Shown here: positions 7,554-15,171 of the stretch, piece by piece
Position numbering within the stretch: the first letter of the stretch is position 1
Layout: every line of letters starts with the position of its first letter
Notes under the pieces: generated by a model
Told to the model about the DNA's origin: nothing
What the model saw: only the letters and a program-made list of their open reading frames with translations
Databases searched by the model: none
NCBI GenBank assembly: GCA_025935655.1
Contig: JAICUV010000033.1
Coordinates: 1 to 19,107, forward strand
DNA length: 19,107 nt
Direction: 5' to 3'
Source of the DNA: Chloroflexota bacterium
GTDB lineage: Bacteria; Chloroflexota; Limnocylindria; Limnocylindrales; CSP1-4
Program-made: the position numbers and the translations under genes

Positions 7554-7593
7554 GTGGCGCACCAGGGTGGCACGGCGCTGGTGGCACGGCGCC
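7554..7593. repeat. Inverted-orientation degenerate copies of the 13-bp repeat
   Basis: GTGGCGCAC at 7554 is the reverse complement of the core at 7408-7442. It is followed by GTGGCACGGCGC at 7567 and again at 7581, so the period is 13 then 14 nt. Together with the left array this makes an inverted pair about 110 nt apart. The segment between them (7446-7553) holds no convincing gene. Confidence 0.6.
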
Positions 7594-7623
7594 GCGGGTG
7601 GGCGTGCGCCGGCTGGCGCGAGC

Positions 7624-9072
7624 CTACGCGGCGACGACCCGGTCGCGGCCCCCGCGCTTCGCGCGGTAGAGCGCGCGGTCCGCCTCGTCGATGACGTCCT
7701 CGAGCAGCTGGTCGGGCGACGAGGCGACCGAGACCCCCACCGACACCGAGACGCCTGGGACGCCGAGCTTGCGCAGGTCGAGGGACGAGACGGCACGCCG
7801 GACGCGCTCCCCCACCTCGACCGCGATCTCCGGCCCCGGGTTCTTGAGCAGCACGGCGAACTCCTCGCCACCGAAGCGCGCCGGGACGTCGTCCTCGCGG
7901 ACGGCGCCCGCGATCGCCTGGGCGACCTCGCGCAGCACGTGATCGCCGACCGCGTGCCCGAAGGTGTCGTTGAGCTTCTTGAACCGGTCGATGTCGATCA
8001 TCAGGACGCCCACCCGGTCCTCGGCCCGGCGGCGCTTCGCGAGCAGGCCGACGTACTCGTCGAAGTAGCGGCGGTTCGGCAGGCCCGTGAGCGCGTCCGT
8101 CGTCGCGCGCGCCTCGGCCTCGCGGAGCGAGTACACCCGGGCGAGGGCCGCGGAGGCTTCCACGGCGGCGGCCTCCAGGATCCGGCCCGCAGAGGCCGGC
8201 CAGGGGACCCGTGTCCGGCGCGACAGGACGATGGCGCCCTCGACGCGGCCGTTGACGCGCAGCGGCGCCGCGACGACGTTCGAGAGCCCGTACGCGGCGC
8301 GCAGCCGGTCGGCGATCCGATCCGCGATCCGCTGCTCCGCGCCCTCTCGAGCCGGGACGGCGTGACGGGCGCGCGCCCGCATGGGCAGGGTCGCGATGGC
8401 CGCGCCGCCGGCGGGCTCGAGCAGGAGTCCGTCGTACCCGGAGGCGCCGCGTCCGAGGCGGTCCGCGGCGATGCCCAGCGGCACGAGCTGCGGGTCGCCG
8501 TCCGGATCGGGCTCGATGGGGACGGCCGTCAGGCGCCGGCCACGGGCCGCCGCGACCGCGAGTGCGGCCATCGCCTCGTCGTCGGCCGGGTCCTCGAGCT
8601 CCGCGAGCGGCAGCGAGGTGCGGGACGTCGGGGCGCCGGGCCTGGTGGGCGAGAGGATCGCCTCGAGCGAGCGGCCCTCCGGCCGGCGGCGCACGACCGC
8701 GACGTGGTCGGCACCGGTCGCGACGCCCAGCTCCTCGACGATCGCGTCGACGATCGCATCCGGCGACACCGACCGGGCAAGGCCCCGCAGGATGCGGGCG
8801 AAGGATTCGGCCTCGCTCCGGCGACTGCCCTCCTGGCCGGCGACCACGTCGCGCTCGCGGGTCGATGCGACCCCCACGAGCGCGAGCAGCACGAGCACGA
8901 CCGCGTCGATGGGATGGGGATCGAGCACGAGGCGCGCGGCCTCGATCAGCCCGAGGGAGCCGAGGAGGATGAGGAGGGGTCTCCGAGCCAGGGCCCGCAG
9001 ATCGATGCGTTCCCGAAGCTCGCGGAATGACGCTTCTCGGTTCCTCACCCTGGAGACCAAGCATGGGACCAC
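7624..9072 (-). CDS. Membrane-anchored GAF-GGDEF diguanylate cyclase
   Basis: This 482-residue protein should make cyclic di-GMP from two GTP. One or two hydrophobic segments lie at about 32-69 (RPLLILLGSLGLIEAARLVL and IDAVVLVLLALVGVA), so it is probably held at the inner membrane. A degenerate GAF-like sensory region spans about 90-320. The GGDEF domain begins at DALTGLPNRR (336-345), continues through MIDIDRFKKLNDTFGH and has the active-site signature GGEEF at 401-405. The inhibitory I-site RxxD (R392-D395) is intact five residues upstream, so feedback inhibition is expected. The start is a GTG at 9072 with AGGG five nt upstream; a second in-frame GTG at 9048 is possible. It follows a second cyclase on the same strand by 68 nt and is probably cotranscribed with it. 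Confidence 0.93.
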   Translation of the reverse strand: MVPCLVSRVRNREASFRELRERIDLRALARRPLLILLGSLGLIEAARLVLDPHPIDAVVLVLLALVGVASTRERDVVAGQEGSRRSEAESFARILRGLARSVSPDAIVDAIVEELGVATGADHVAVVRRRPEGRSLEAILSPTRPGAPTSRTSLPLAELEDPADDEAMAALAVAAARGRRLTAVPIEPDPDGDPQLVPLGIAADRLGRGASGYDGLLLEPAGGAAIATLPMRARARHAVPAREGAEQRIADRIADRLRAAYGLSNVVAAPLRVNGRVEGAIVLSRRTRVPWPASAGRILEAAAVEASAALARVYSLREAEARATTDALTGLPNRRYFDEYVGLLAKRRRAEDRVGVLMIDIDRFKKLNDTFGHAVGDHVLREVAQAIAGAVREDDVPARFGGEEFAVLLKNPGPEIAVEVGERVRRAVSSLDLRKLGVPGVSVSVGVSVASSPDQLLEDVIDEADRALYRAKRGGRDRVVAA

Positions 9073-9099
9073 GGGGGCCCTGCGGCAAGGCCAGGCGCC

Positions 9100-9140
9100 A
9101 GTACCAGTGGCGACGGGAGTCCTGGTACTTCCGTACCGGG
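9100..9140 (-). promoter_or_regulatory. Mutually exclusive hairpins between the two cyclase genes
   Basis: Directly after the stop codon of the upstream cyclase, minus-strand 9140-9133 pairs with 9128-9121 (8 bp, one G-U, GGAA loop). The same central arm can pair with the next segment instead: 9129-9122 with 9107-9100 (AGTACCAG/CTGGTACT, 8 perfect bp). The two stems cannot coexist. There is no T tract, so a simple terminator is unlikely. An intercistronic stability or attenuation element is possible. I could not match it to the c-di-GMP-I or -II riboswitch consensus. Confidence 0.45.
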
Positions 9141-11018
9141 TCAGGCCTCCCCGGACCGCACCCCAGCCGCCCCGATCGGCTCGCCGGCGGAGCGCTCTGC
9201 GCGCATGCGGCCGGCCAGTCGTACTGCCCGGGATCCGACCTCGGCGGTCGCGTGCGCCAGGCTCCCGGCCTCGAACCGGTTGCCGCCCAGGTCCTTGGCG
9301 TCGTAGAGGCCGGCGTCGGCGGCGGCGATGAGCTCGGTCGCGGAGTACCCGTCCCGGAGATGCGTCGCGATCCCGATGGACGCGCCGATCGTGAACGGCT
9401 GGCGGTTGCCGTCCGTGAACGGCGAGCCGGCGAACGCGGCGAGGATCCGCCGCGCGACGGCGGCGGCGTCCTCGCGATCGGTCTCCGGGAGGATGAGCGC
9501 GAATTCGTCGCCGCCGTAGCGAGCCGCGACGTCGGACGCGCGCAGGGCGCCGCGGATCAGCTCCGCCACGTGGACCAGCACCCCGTCCCCGTAGACGTGG
9601 CCGAAGGTGTCGTTGACGACCTTGAAGTCGTCGAGGTCGATCATCACCACCGACAGCGGACGACGGGTGCGGACGGCCCGGACGACCTCCTCCGACAACC
9701 GCTCGTGGAGGTACCGGTGGTTGAAGAACCCGGTGAGCGGGTCGCGGTCGGCGAGGTTGCGCGCCGTCTCGTACAGCCGCGCGTTCTCGAGCGCCATCGC
9801 CGCCTCGTGGGCCATCGTCCGGGCGATGGTGATGTGACTCGCGTCCGACGTCGGGCGGCCCCGCGAGGTGAGCTCCACGAGCCCGATCGCCTCCCCCTTC
9901 GCGACGAGCGGCAGCATCACGAGGCCGCGCATCCCGTCCTTGCGCAGGAGCTCCACCTCGGCAGGATCCGCGTCGGGGATCTCCGCGTCGATGACGGAGA
10001 TCGCCCCCTCCTCGAGGACCCGGGAGGTCACGGGGTACCCCTCCAGCGGGTAGAAGTCGTCGAGCGAGGGCCGCAGGTCCGCCGGGAAGCAGCCCAGCGT
10101 CCGGAGCCGGTCGTTGGGGCGATCCCAGTCGCTGATCTGGGCCTGGTCCGCGCCGACGGCGCGAGCGAGATGCTCCGCCATGAGGTTCGCGACGTCGACC
10201 GGGTCCAGCGAGCGGGTGAGCGCGCTGCTCATGTCGAGCAGCTGCCGCAGCTCGTCCGCGAGGCGCCGCGTCTGGGCCACGTGCGAGGCGCCGGCGAAGG
10301 CGGTCGCGGCGAGGTCGGCGAGGATCGTGAGCAGGCGCAGGTCGTCGTCATCGAACTGGCGCAGCCCCAGCTTGGACAGCGTGATCACGCCCACGAGGGT
10401 GTCCTCGTGGACCATCGGCACCACGAGCATCGACTCGTCGACGTCGTCCGTGCCGGGGATCGATGACCCGCGCGGGTCGAGGTTCGCGTCGTCCACGCGG
10501 ATCGCCGTCCGGTGCTTGGCCACCCAGCCCGTGAACCCGACGCCGAGCGTCGTGCGCAGGATGTCCATGTCGACCTTCTCGTACTCGCCGACGCGGCCCT
10601 CGAAGGCGATCGGGACGAGGTCCTCGGGCGGCTCCAGCAGGTAGACGCGCGCGTTGTGGTAGTCGATGACGCGCTGCGTCTCCTCCACGACGGCCCGGCC
10701 CACGCCGTCCGGCGAGAGGCTCAGGCTCATCCGGCGGGCGGCGTGCTGGAGCACCTCCAGCTGGGCGTTGCGCCGCGCCTCCGAGGCCCGCGCCCGGCCG
10801 ACGAGCGCCCCGGTGGCGAGGAGCGTGCCGCCGACGGTGAGGTCGAGGACGAGGACGATGTCCTCGACCGACTCGGGGCCGCCCTGGAACGCCCAGCCCG
10901 CGACGCCCAGCAGGAGGATGAGGAGTCCGCCGAAGAACGCGATCGCGTGGAGCCGGGCCGCGCCCGCGGGCGTGCGGCGGGGGTTCGGACGACGCGCGGA
11001 CAGGGAACTCGGCAGCAC
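9141..11018 (-). CDS. Membrane-anchored tandem-GAF GGDEF diguanylate cyclase
   Basis: The 625-residue protein has two hydrophobic helices near the N-terminus (about 24-44 and 53-73). Two GAF-type modules follow: about 85-255 (TLGVGFTGWVAKHR, VVPMVHEDTLVGVITL) and about 260-425 (MLPLVAKGEAIGLVEL). The GGDEF domain starts at DPLTGFFNHRYLHER (436-450) and has GGDEF at 502-506, with an intact RxxD I-site at R493-D496. It should synthesise c-di-GMP in response to a ligand or redox signal sensed by the GAF modules, which cannot be named from sequence. I prefer the GTG at 11018; an ATG at 11102 would add 28 Arg-rich residues and leave only 9 nt to the divergent glycosyltransferase start. It is the first gene of the two-cyclase transcript. 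Confidence 0.93.
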   Translation of the reverse strand: MLPSSLSARRPNPRRTPAGAARLHAIAFFGGLLILLLGVAGWAFQGGPESVEDIVLVLDLTVGGTLLATGALVGRARASEARRNAQLEVLQHAARRMSLSLSPDGVGRAVVEETQRVIDYHNARVYLLEPPEDLVPIAFEGRVGEYEKVDMDILRTTLGVGFTGWVAKHRTAIRVDDANLDPRGSSIPGTDDVDESMLVVPMVHEDTLVGVITLSKLGLRQFDDDDLRLLTILADLAATAFAGASHVAQTRRLADELRQLLDMSSALTRSLDPVDVANLMAEHLARAVGADQAQISDWDRPNDRLRTLGCFPADLRPSLDDFYPLEGYPVTSRVLEEGAISVIDAEIPDADPAEVELLRKDGMRGLVMLPLVAKGEAIGLVELTSRGRPTSDASHITIARTMAHEAAMALENARLYETARNLADRDPLTGFFNHRYLHERLSEEVVRAVRTRRPLSVVMIDLDDFKVVNDTFGHVYGDGVLVHVAELIRGALRASDVAARYGGDEFALILPETDREDAAAVARRILAAFAGSPFTDGNRQPFTIGASIGIATHLRDGYSATELIAAADAGLYDAKDLGGNRFEAGSLAHATAEVGSRAVRLAGRMRAERSAGEPIGAAGVRSGEA

Positions 11019-11111
11019 GTCCCAGATCGTGTCACCGCGCGGTCGCCGGGGGCACCAATCGAAGGTACTAGCCGCGAGATCCCGCGCCCGCCGCGGACGC
11101 ATCATGGAGCC

Positions 11112-11837
11112 ATGCCAGCGCGGCCGACAGTGGCGATCGACGAGGAGCATCCCGGGAGACCCCCCGCGGATGCTCCGCGGCCGCGCCTCACGGCCGTGGT
11201 CCCGGCGCGCAACGAGTCCGCTCGCATCGGCGCGACGATCGCCGACCTGCGGCGCTGGGTCGACGAGATCGTGGTCGTCGATGACGCCAGCGACGACGCC
11301 ACCGGGAGCATCGCGGCAGCGGCAGGGGCGACGGTGATCCGCAGCGATGGCCGACTCGGGTACATCTCCGCGGTGCAGCGTGGGTTCCGGGCCGTCTCCG
11401 ACGGGATCGTGGTGACCGTGGACGCCGATGGCGAGATGCCGGTCGAACGCATCCCCGAGCTGGTCGCGCCGATCGCCTCCGGAGCGGCGGACATGGTGCA
11501 GGGCCACCGGTCCGCGGTGCCCCGGCTATCGGAGCGCGCCGTCAGCGCCATCGCCTCCATCGCGGGACCGGTCGGGGACTCCGGGACCGGCTTCCGGGCC
11601 CTGCGAGCGGACCTCGCGCGGGAGCTGGAGATCCCGGGCTCGTGCATCTGCGGCACGTTCACGCTCTCCGTCATGGCCCGCGGCGCGACCGTTGCCGAGG
11701 TCGCGGTCGAGGCGCGTCGGGTGCCCGGCCGGCGGCGGCGCATCGCCTGGAACCGCCTCGGCCAGGCGCTGCTGGTGGCGCGCATGGCCATCCGCGCGCG
11801 GCGGCGCAGGGTGCGTGTGCGCACCGGACCGGCGTAG
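11112..11837 (+). CDS. Family 2 glycosyltransferase (polyprenyl-phosphate sugar transferase-like)
   Basis: The 241-residue protein carries the GT-A fold markers of family GT2: LTAVVPARNES (26-36), EIVVVDDASDD (52-62) and the metal-binding DADGEM (104-109). GDSGTGFRAL (146-155) follows, as in dolichyl- or polyprenyl-phosphate mannosyl/glucosyl transferases. The C-terminus is strongly basic (RRRVRVRTGPA) and has no transmembrane helices, so it probably associates peripherally with the membrane. It would transfer a sugar from a nucleotide donor to a lipid carrier or growing glycan. ATG 11112 has GGAG only 2 nt upstream; GTG 11130 is an alternative. It is divergent from the cyclase operon and lies upstream of the secreted protein and the sulfoquinovose cluster. 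Confidence 0.9.
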   Translation: MPARPTVAIDEEHPGRPPADAPRPRLTAVVPARNESARIGATIADLRRWVDEIVVVDDASDDATGSIAAAAGATVIRSDGRLGYISAVQRGFRAVSDGIVVTVDADGEMPVERIPELVAPIASGAADMVQGHRSAVPRLSERAVSAIASIAGPVGDSGTGFRALRADLARELEIPGSCICGTFTLSVMARGATVAEVAVEARRVPGRRRRIAWNRLGQALLVARMAIRARRRRVRVRTGPA

Positions 11838-11858
11838 GACCACTTGGGGATCGTCCCG

Positions 11859-11874
11859 CGGGCGGGTTCGCCCG
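11859..11874 (+). other. Small hairpin between the glycosyltransferase and the secreted protein
   Basis: CGGGCG (11859-11864) pairs perfectly with CGCCCG (11869-11874) around GGTT, 22 nt after the glycosyltransferase stop. No T tract follows, so its value as a terminator is uncertain. Confidence 0.35.
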
Positions 11875-11935
11875 ACACTCGGGTGGCATTCATCCGCCCA
11901 TCCGGCGATGCCCTCACCCAGCCGTGGAGCCGCCC

Positions 11936-12841
11936 GTGACCAAGCCCCAGCTCAGCCGTCAGGTCGCCTTGGCGGTCCTCGTCGCCGGCGCCGCCCTCGT
12001 GGCGTCGGCTGGCGGCGCCCCTGCCGCGGCCGCCGTCCCCACGACCACGCCGATGATCCTGCAGGAGGTGCCCGTGTGGGACCTCGAGCAGAACACCAAC
12101 GGCATCTGTACGTCCGGCGCCTCGCTCGTGATCAAGAACGCGGCCGGAACCTTCAACGCCAGCAACTACCTGGAGAAGGCGCAGGCCTGCGGGTTGAAGG
12201 TGATCTTCGCCTTCCCGGAGACGATCAACTACGGCACGGGGACGATCTACCCGTCCCGCGTCGCGAAGTGGGTCAACAAGGTCAAGAACAACCCGGGCAC
12301 CTTCGGCTACATCTCGGTCAAGGAGCCGTCCTGGCACGGGATCAGCGCGTCCGAGATCCGGACCATGTACAAGGCGTTCCGGGCGGCGGACTCGAAGCAC
12401 CCGGTCATCGCGCTGTTCGGGGACCTCCCCCACTTCGGGACGAGCCGCAACCCGTATGGCACCGGGATGTCCAACATCGTGATGTTCGACTGGTACCCGG
12501 TCGAGACGACGAACGGCACGGACTCGGTCTACCTCACGGGGGCCAGGACATGGTTCCCGCGCGCGAAGTCGCTGGTCGCGAAGATCAGCCCGACCAAGCG
12601 CATCTTCCTCATGGTGCAGACGCACAAGTACCTCAAGCCGGCCACGCACAAGAAGCAGCGGCCGACCGAGCTGCAGCTCCGGCGCCAGGTCCGCGACGGC
12701 TTCAACTACCTCGGCGCGGACGGGATCGCCTTCCACGTGTGGCGGAACACGAACTACACGAGGGACCAGCTCCGCGACCCGGCGATGGTCAGCTACATGT
12801 CGCGGATCTTCGCGGACGTCAAGGCCGGGACCTTCCAGTGA
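11936..12841 (+). CDS. Secreted TIM-barrel glycoside-hydrolase-like protein
   Basis: This 301-residue protein begins with a clear signal peptide (basic VTKPQLSRQ, hydrophobic VALAVLVAGAALVASAGG, then AAAA before VPTTTP), so it is exported. The mature part has barrel-like strands: ACGLKVIFAF (84-93), GTFGYISVKEPSWHGIS (121-137), HPVIALFGD (145-153), IVMFDWYPVE (171-180) and ADGIAFHVW (251-259). E130 sits where many clan GH-A-like hydrolases carry the acid/base glutamate (DEP), here as KEP; D175 precedes WYP. I cannot name the family, and the substrate is unknown. GTG 11936 has GGAG six nt upstream, which decides the start. Its composition is richer in Lys, Asn and Thr than its neighbours, as expected for a secreted protein. 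It lies between glycan biosynthesis genes and may process or bind surface polysaccharide. Confidence 0.82.
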   Translation: MTKPQLSRQVALAVLVAGAALVASAGGAPAAAAVPTTTPMILQEVPVWDLEQNTNGICTSGASLVIKNAAGTFNASNYLEKAQACGLKVIFAFPETINYGTGTIYPSRVAKWVNKVKNNPGTFGYISVKEPSWHGISASEIRTMYKAFRAADSKHPVIALFGDLPHFGTSRNPYGTGMSNIVMFDWYPVETTNGTDSVYLTGARTWFPRAKSLVAKISPTKRIFLMVQTHKYLKPATHKKQRPTELQLRRQVRDGFNYLGADGIAFHVWRNTNYTRDQLRDPAMVSYMSRIFADVKAGTFQ

Positions 12842-12864
12842 GCTGATCCCGGCGGCGCAACCCC

Positions 12865-12890
12865 GATGCCCCGGCCCCGGCCGGGGCATC
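12865..12890 (+). terminator. Strong palindromic hairpin after the secreted-protein gene
   Basis: GATGCCCCGGCC (12865-12876) pairs with GGCCGGGGCATC (12879-12890) around a 2-nt loop, 24 nt after the stop codon. It lacks a T tract, but its stability and position suggest transcription termination or 3'-end protection. The rest of 12842-12991 contains a possible -10 box, TAGACT (12917-12922), for the operon downstream. Confidence 0.6.
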
Positions 12891-12991
12891 GCCATGTCGG
12901 ACCGGAGGCGCGGAAGGTAGACTCTCCGCCGACATCATCCGCAGCTCAGGGCCAGTCGGCCACCCGCCACTGGACCGAAGTGGGGGCAAAC

Positions 12992-14194
12992 GTGGCACAG
13001 CGCATCCTCGTCCTCGGCGGCGACGGCTACCTCGGTTGGCCGACCGCGATGGCGTTCTCCAGGCAGGGTCACCGGGTCGCCGTCGTGGACAACTTCGCGA
13101 AGCGACGGTGGGAGCTCGAGATCGGCGTCCGGCCGCTCGTGCCCCTCCCCACCCTGCACGAGCGAGCGCAGGCGTGGCACGAGGTCACCGGTCTCGAGAT
13201 CGAGCTGTTCGTGGGCGACCTCACCGACTACGCGTTCGTCGAGTCCGTGTTCGCGTCCTTCCGCCCCGACGCGGTGATCCATTACGGCGAGCAGCCTTCT
13301 GCCCCGTACTCGATGATCGACGTCCGGACCGCGACCTATACCCAGGCGAACAACGTGGTCGGCAACCTCAACGTGCTGTTCGCCATCCGCGACCTCGCGC
13401 CGGAGACACACCTCGTCAAGCTCGGCACGATGGGCGAGTACGGCACGCCGAACATCGACATCGAAGAGGGCTACCTCACGGTCAACCACAACGGCCGTGA
13501 GCACACGTTCCTCTATCCGAAGACGCCGGGCTCGCTGTACCACCTCACCAAGGTCCACGACAGCCACAACATCCACTTCGCGTGCCGCGTGTGGGGCCTG
13601 CGCGCCACGGACCTCAACCAGGGCGTCGTGTACGGCATCGAGACGGACGAGACGGCGCTCGATCCGCGCCTCACCACGAGCTTCCACTACGACGAGGTCT
13701 TCGGCACCGCGCTCAACCGGTTCTGCGTGCAGGCGGTCGTCGGCCACCCGCTCACGGTCTACGGCAAGGGCGGCCAGACCCGCGGCTACCTGAACATCCG
13801 GGACACGATCCAGTGCCTCGGGCTCGCCGTGGCCCACCCGGCCGACGCGGGCGAGCTGCGCGTCTACAACCAGTTCACGGAGCAGTTCTCCGTCCTGGAG
13901 CTTGCGGAGCGGGTCCGAGATGCGGCGGCCGCGGGCGGACGGGAGGTCGTCATCGAGCGGATCCCCAACCCCCGCAAGGAGGACGAGAGCCACTACTACA
14001 ACGCGAAGCACACCAAGCTCCTGGACCTCGGCCTCGAGCCGCACTACCTGTCGGACGAGCTCATCGGCTCGATGATCGACACGATCGACCAGCATGCCGG
14101 CGACATCAACCGCGACGTCATCCTGCAGGGCGTGAAGTGGGTGCCGGACAAGCTGCGCGACGCGCGCGAGGTCGGGGCGGCCGCCGGCCGGTGA
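12992..14194 (+). CDS. sqdB: UDP-sulfoquinovose synthase
   Basis: The 400-residue short-chain dehydrogenase/epimerase-type enzyme combines UDP-glucose and sulfite into UDP-sulfoquinovose in the cytoplasm, using bound NAD. Its N-terminal Rossmann motif is LGGDGYLGWPT (8-18). The family-diagnostic motif TMGEYGTPNIDIEEG is at 146-160. Catalytic Thr146, Tyr183 and Lys187 (YHLTK) correspond to T145/Y182/K186 of plant SQD1. Further family signatures are HYGEQPSAPYSM (98-109), DLNQGVVYG (187-215 region) and YNQFTEQFSV (282-291). Length is normal. The start is GTG 12992 with GGGGG at 12982-12986; GTG 12980 is an alternative. It is the first gene of a four-gene operon and its stop overlaps the next start (GTGA). 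A likely -10 (TAGACT) lies about 70 nt upstream. Confidence 0.97.
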   Translation: MAQRILVLGGDGYLGWPTAMAFSRQGHRVAVVDNFAKRRWELEIGVRPLVPLPTLHERAQAWHEVTGLEIELFVGDLTDYAFVESVFASFRPDAVIHYGEQPSAPYSMIDVRTATYTQANNVVGNLNVLFAIRDLAPETHLVKLGTMGEYGTPNIDIEEGYLTVNHNGREHTFLYPKTPGSLYHLTKVHDSHNIHFACRVWGLRATDLNQGVVYGIETDETALDPRLTTSFHYDEVFGTALNRFCVQAVVGHPLTVYGKGGQTRGYLNIRDTIQCLGLAVAHPADAGELRVYNQFTEQFSVLELAERVRDAAAAGGREVVIERIPNPRKEDESHYYNAKHTKLLDLGLEPHYLSDELIGSMIDTIDQHAGDINRDVILQGVKWVPDKLRDAREVGAAAGR

Positions 14195-15171
14195 GCGTCG
14201 GCCGAGTCCTCGTCACGGGCGGCGCCGGCTTCATCGGTTCAGCGCTGGTTCGCAGGCTGGCTGCGTCAGGCATCGCCGTCCGGGTGCTGGATGACCTGTC
14301 GATCGGGCGCCGGGCGTATCTCGACGGCCAGCCATGCGAGCTCCTGGTGGGCACGCTGACGGACCCGGAGGCGGTCGCCACGGCAGTCGCGGGATGCGAC
14401 GCCGTCGTCCACCTCGCGGCCCGGGCCGGGATCCCGGATTCGGTCACCGACCCCCTGGGCACCTTCGAGGCGAACGTCACGCACACGGTGCGGATGCTCG
14501 ACGCGGCGCGGATCGCCGGAGCGCGTCGGTTCGTCCTCGCCAGCAGCAACGCGGTCCTCGGGCCGCACGTGCCGCCCGCGGACGAGACCGTGCTCCCGCG
14601 GCCCTCCTCGCCGTACGGGGCCTCGAAGCTGGCCGGCGAGGGCTACGTGACCGCCTACGCGGACACCTACGGCATGGCCGCGTGCGCGCTGCGCTTCTCG
14701 AACGCGTACGGACCGCGGTCACTGCACAAGAAGAGCGTCGTCGCGGCATGGATCCGCGCGGGCCTGGCCGGGGCGCCGCTCACGATCCATGGCGACGGGG
14801 AGCAGACGCGCGACTTCGTGCACGTGGACGACCTCGCCGGCGCGATCCTCGCCGCCCTCCGGGCGCCCGAGGACCGGGTCGCCGGCGCGGTGCTCCAGGT
14901 GGGCACGGGCCGGGAGACGACCGTGAACGAGCTCGCGGCCACGCTGGAGCGCGCGATGGGCCACCCGCTCTCGGTCGAGCGGGGCCCGGTCCGGCCCGGC
15001 GACGTCTCGCGCAACTCCAGCAGGGTCGACCGCGCGGCCGAGCTCCTGGGCTGGCGATCGCAGGTCGAGCTCCTCGAGGGCCTGCAGGAGACGGCGGCAT
15101 GGTTCGAGGCAGCGCTCGCGACCCCGGCGCTCGCGGGCGTCGTGCCGGACAGTCGATCCGGCTCGGAGTGA
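14191..15171 (+). CDS. NAD-dependent sugar-nucleotide epimerase/dehydratase
   Basis: The 326-residue extended short-chain dehydrogenase has GGAGFIG at 10-16 for NAD binding, LDDLS at 33-37, the catalytic SSN (118-120) and YGASK (Y142, K146). It also has RFSNAYGPR (168-176) and the GDGEQTRDFVHVDD segment (201-214) typical of UDP-glucose 4-epimerase and WbpP-like UDP-GlcNAc epimerases. It would interconvert a UDP- or dTDP-sugar for glycan assembly; the exact substrate cannot be read from sequence. The start GTG overlaps the sqdB stop by 4 nt and its own stop overlaps the flippase start by 4 nt, so translation is coupled through all three genes. Confidence 0.95.
   Translation: MSVGRVLVTGGAGFIGSALVRRLAASGIAVRVLDDLSIGRRAYLDGQPCELLVGTLTDPEAVATAVAGCDAVVHLAARAGIPDSVTDPLGTFEANVTHTVRMLDAARIAGARRFVLASSNAVLGPHVPPADETVLPRPSSPYGASKLAGEGYVTAYADTYGMAACALRFSNAYGPRSLHKKSVVAAWIRAGLAGAPLTIHGDGEQTRDFVHVDDLAGAILAALRAPEDRVAGAVLQVGTGRETTVNELAATLERAMGHPLSVERGPVRPGDVSRNSSRVDRAAELLGWRSQVELLEGLQETAAWFEAALATPALAGVVPDSRSGSE

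Noticed and set aside
7405..7593. CRISPR-like array
   Set aside because: Units are only 13 to 14 bp with no spacers of constant length, and no cas gene is nearby.
9073..9140. c-di-GMP riboswitch between the cyclase genes
   Set aside because: The conserved GEMM-I core segments (such as the CACAGGGCAAACC-type and GGACGCAAAGCC-type elements) are not present on either strand; 68 nt is also too short.
11019..11102. N-terminal extension of the tandem-GAF cyclase to ATG 11102 (or further to 11507)
   Set aside because: The extra residues are Arg-rich without family likeness, and the longer versions run into or across the divergent glycosyltransferase gene.
12865..12890. Terminal inverted repeat of an insertion element
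   Set aside because: The arms are adjacent (2-nt loop) with no transposase or target-site duplication, so a hairpin after a stop codon explains it better.
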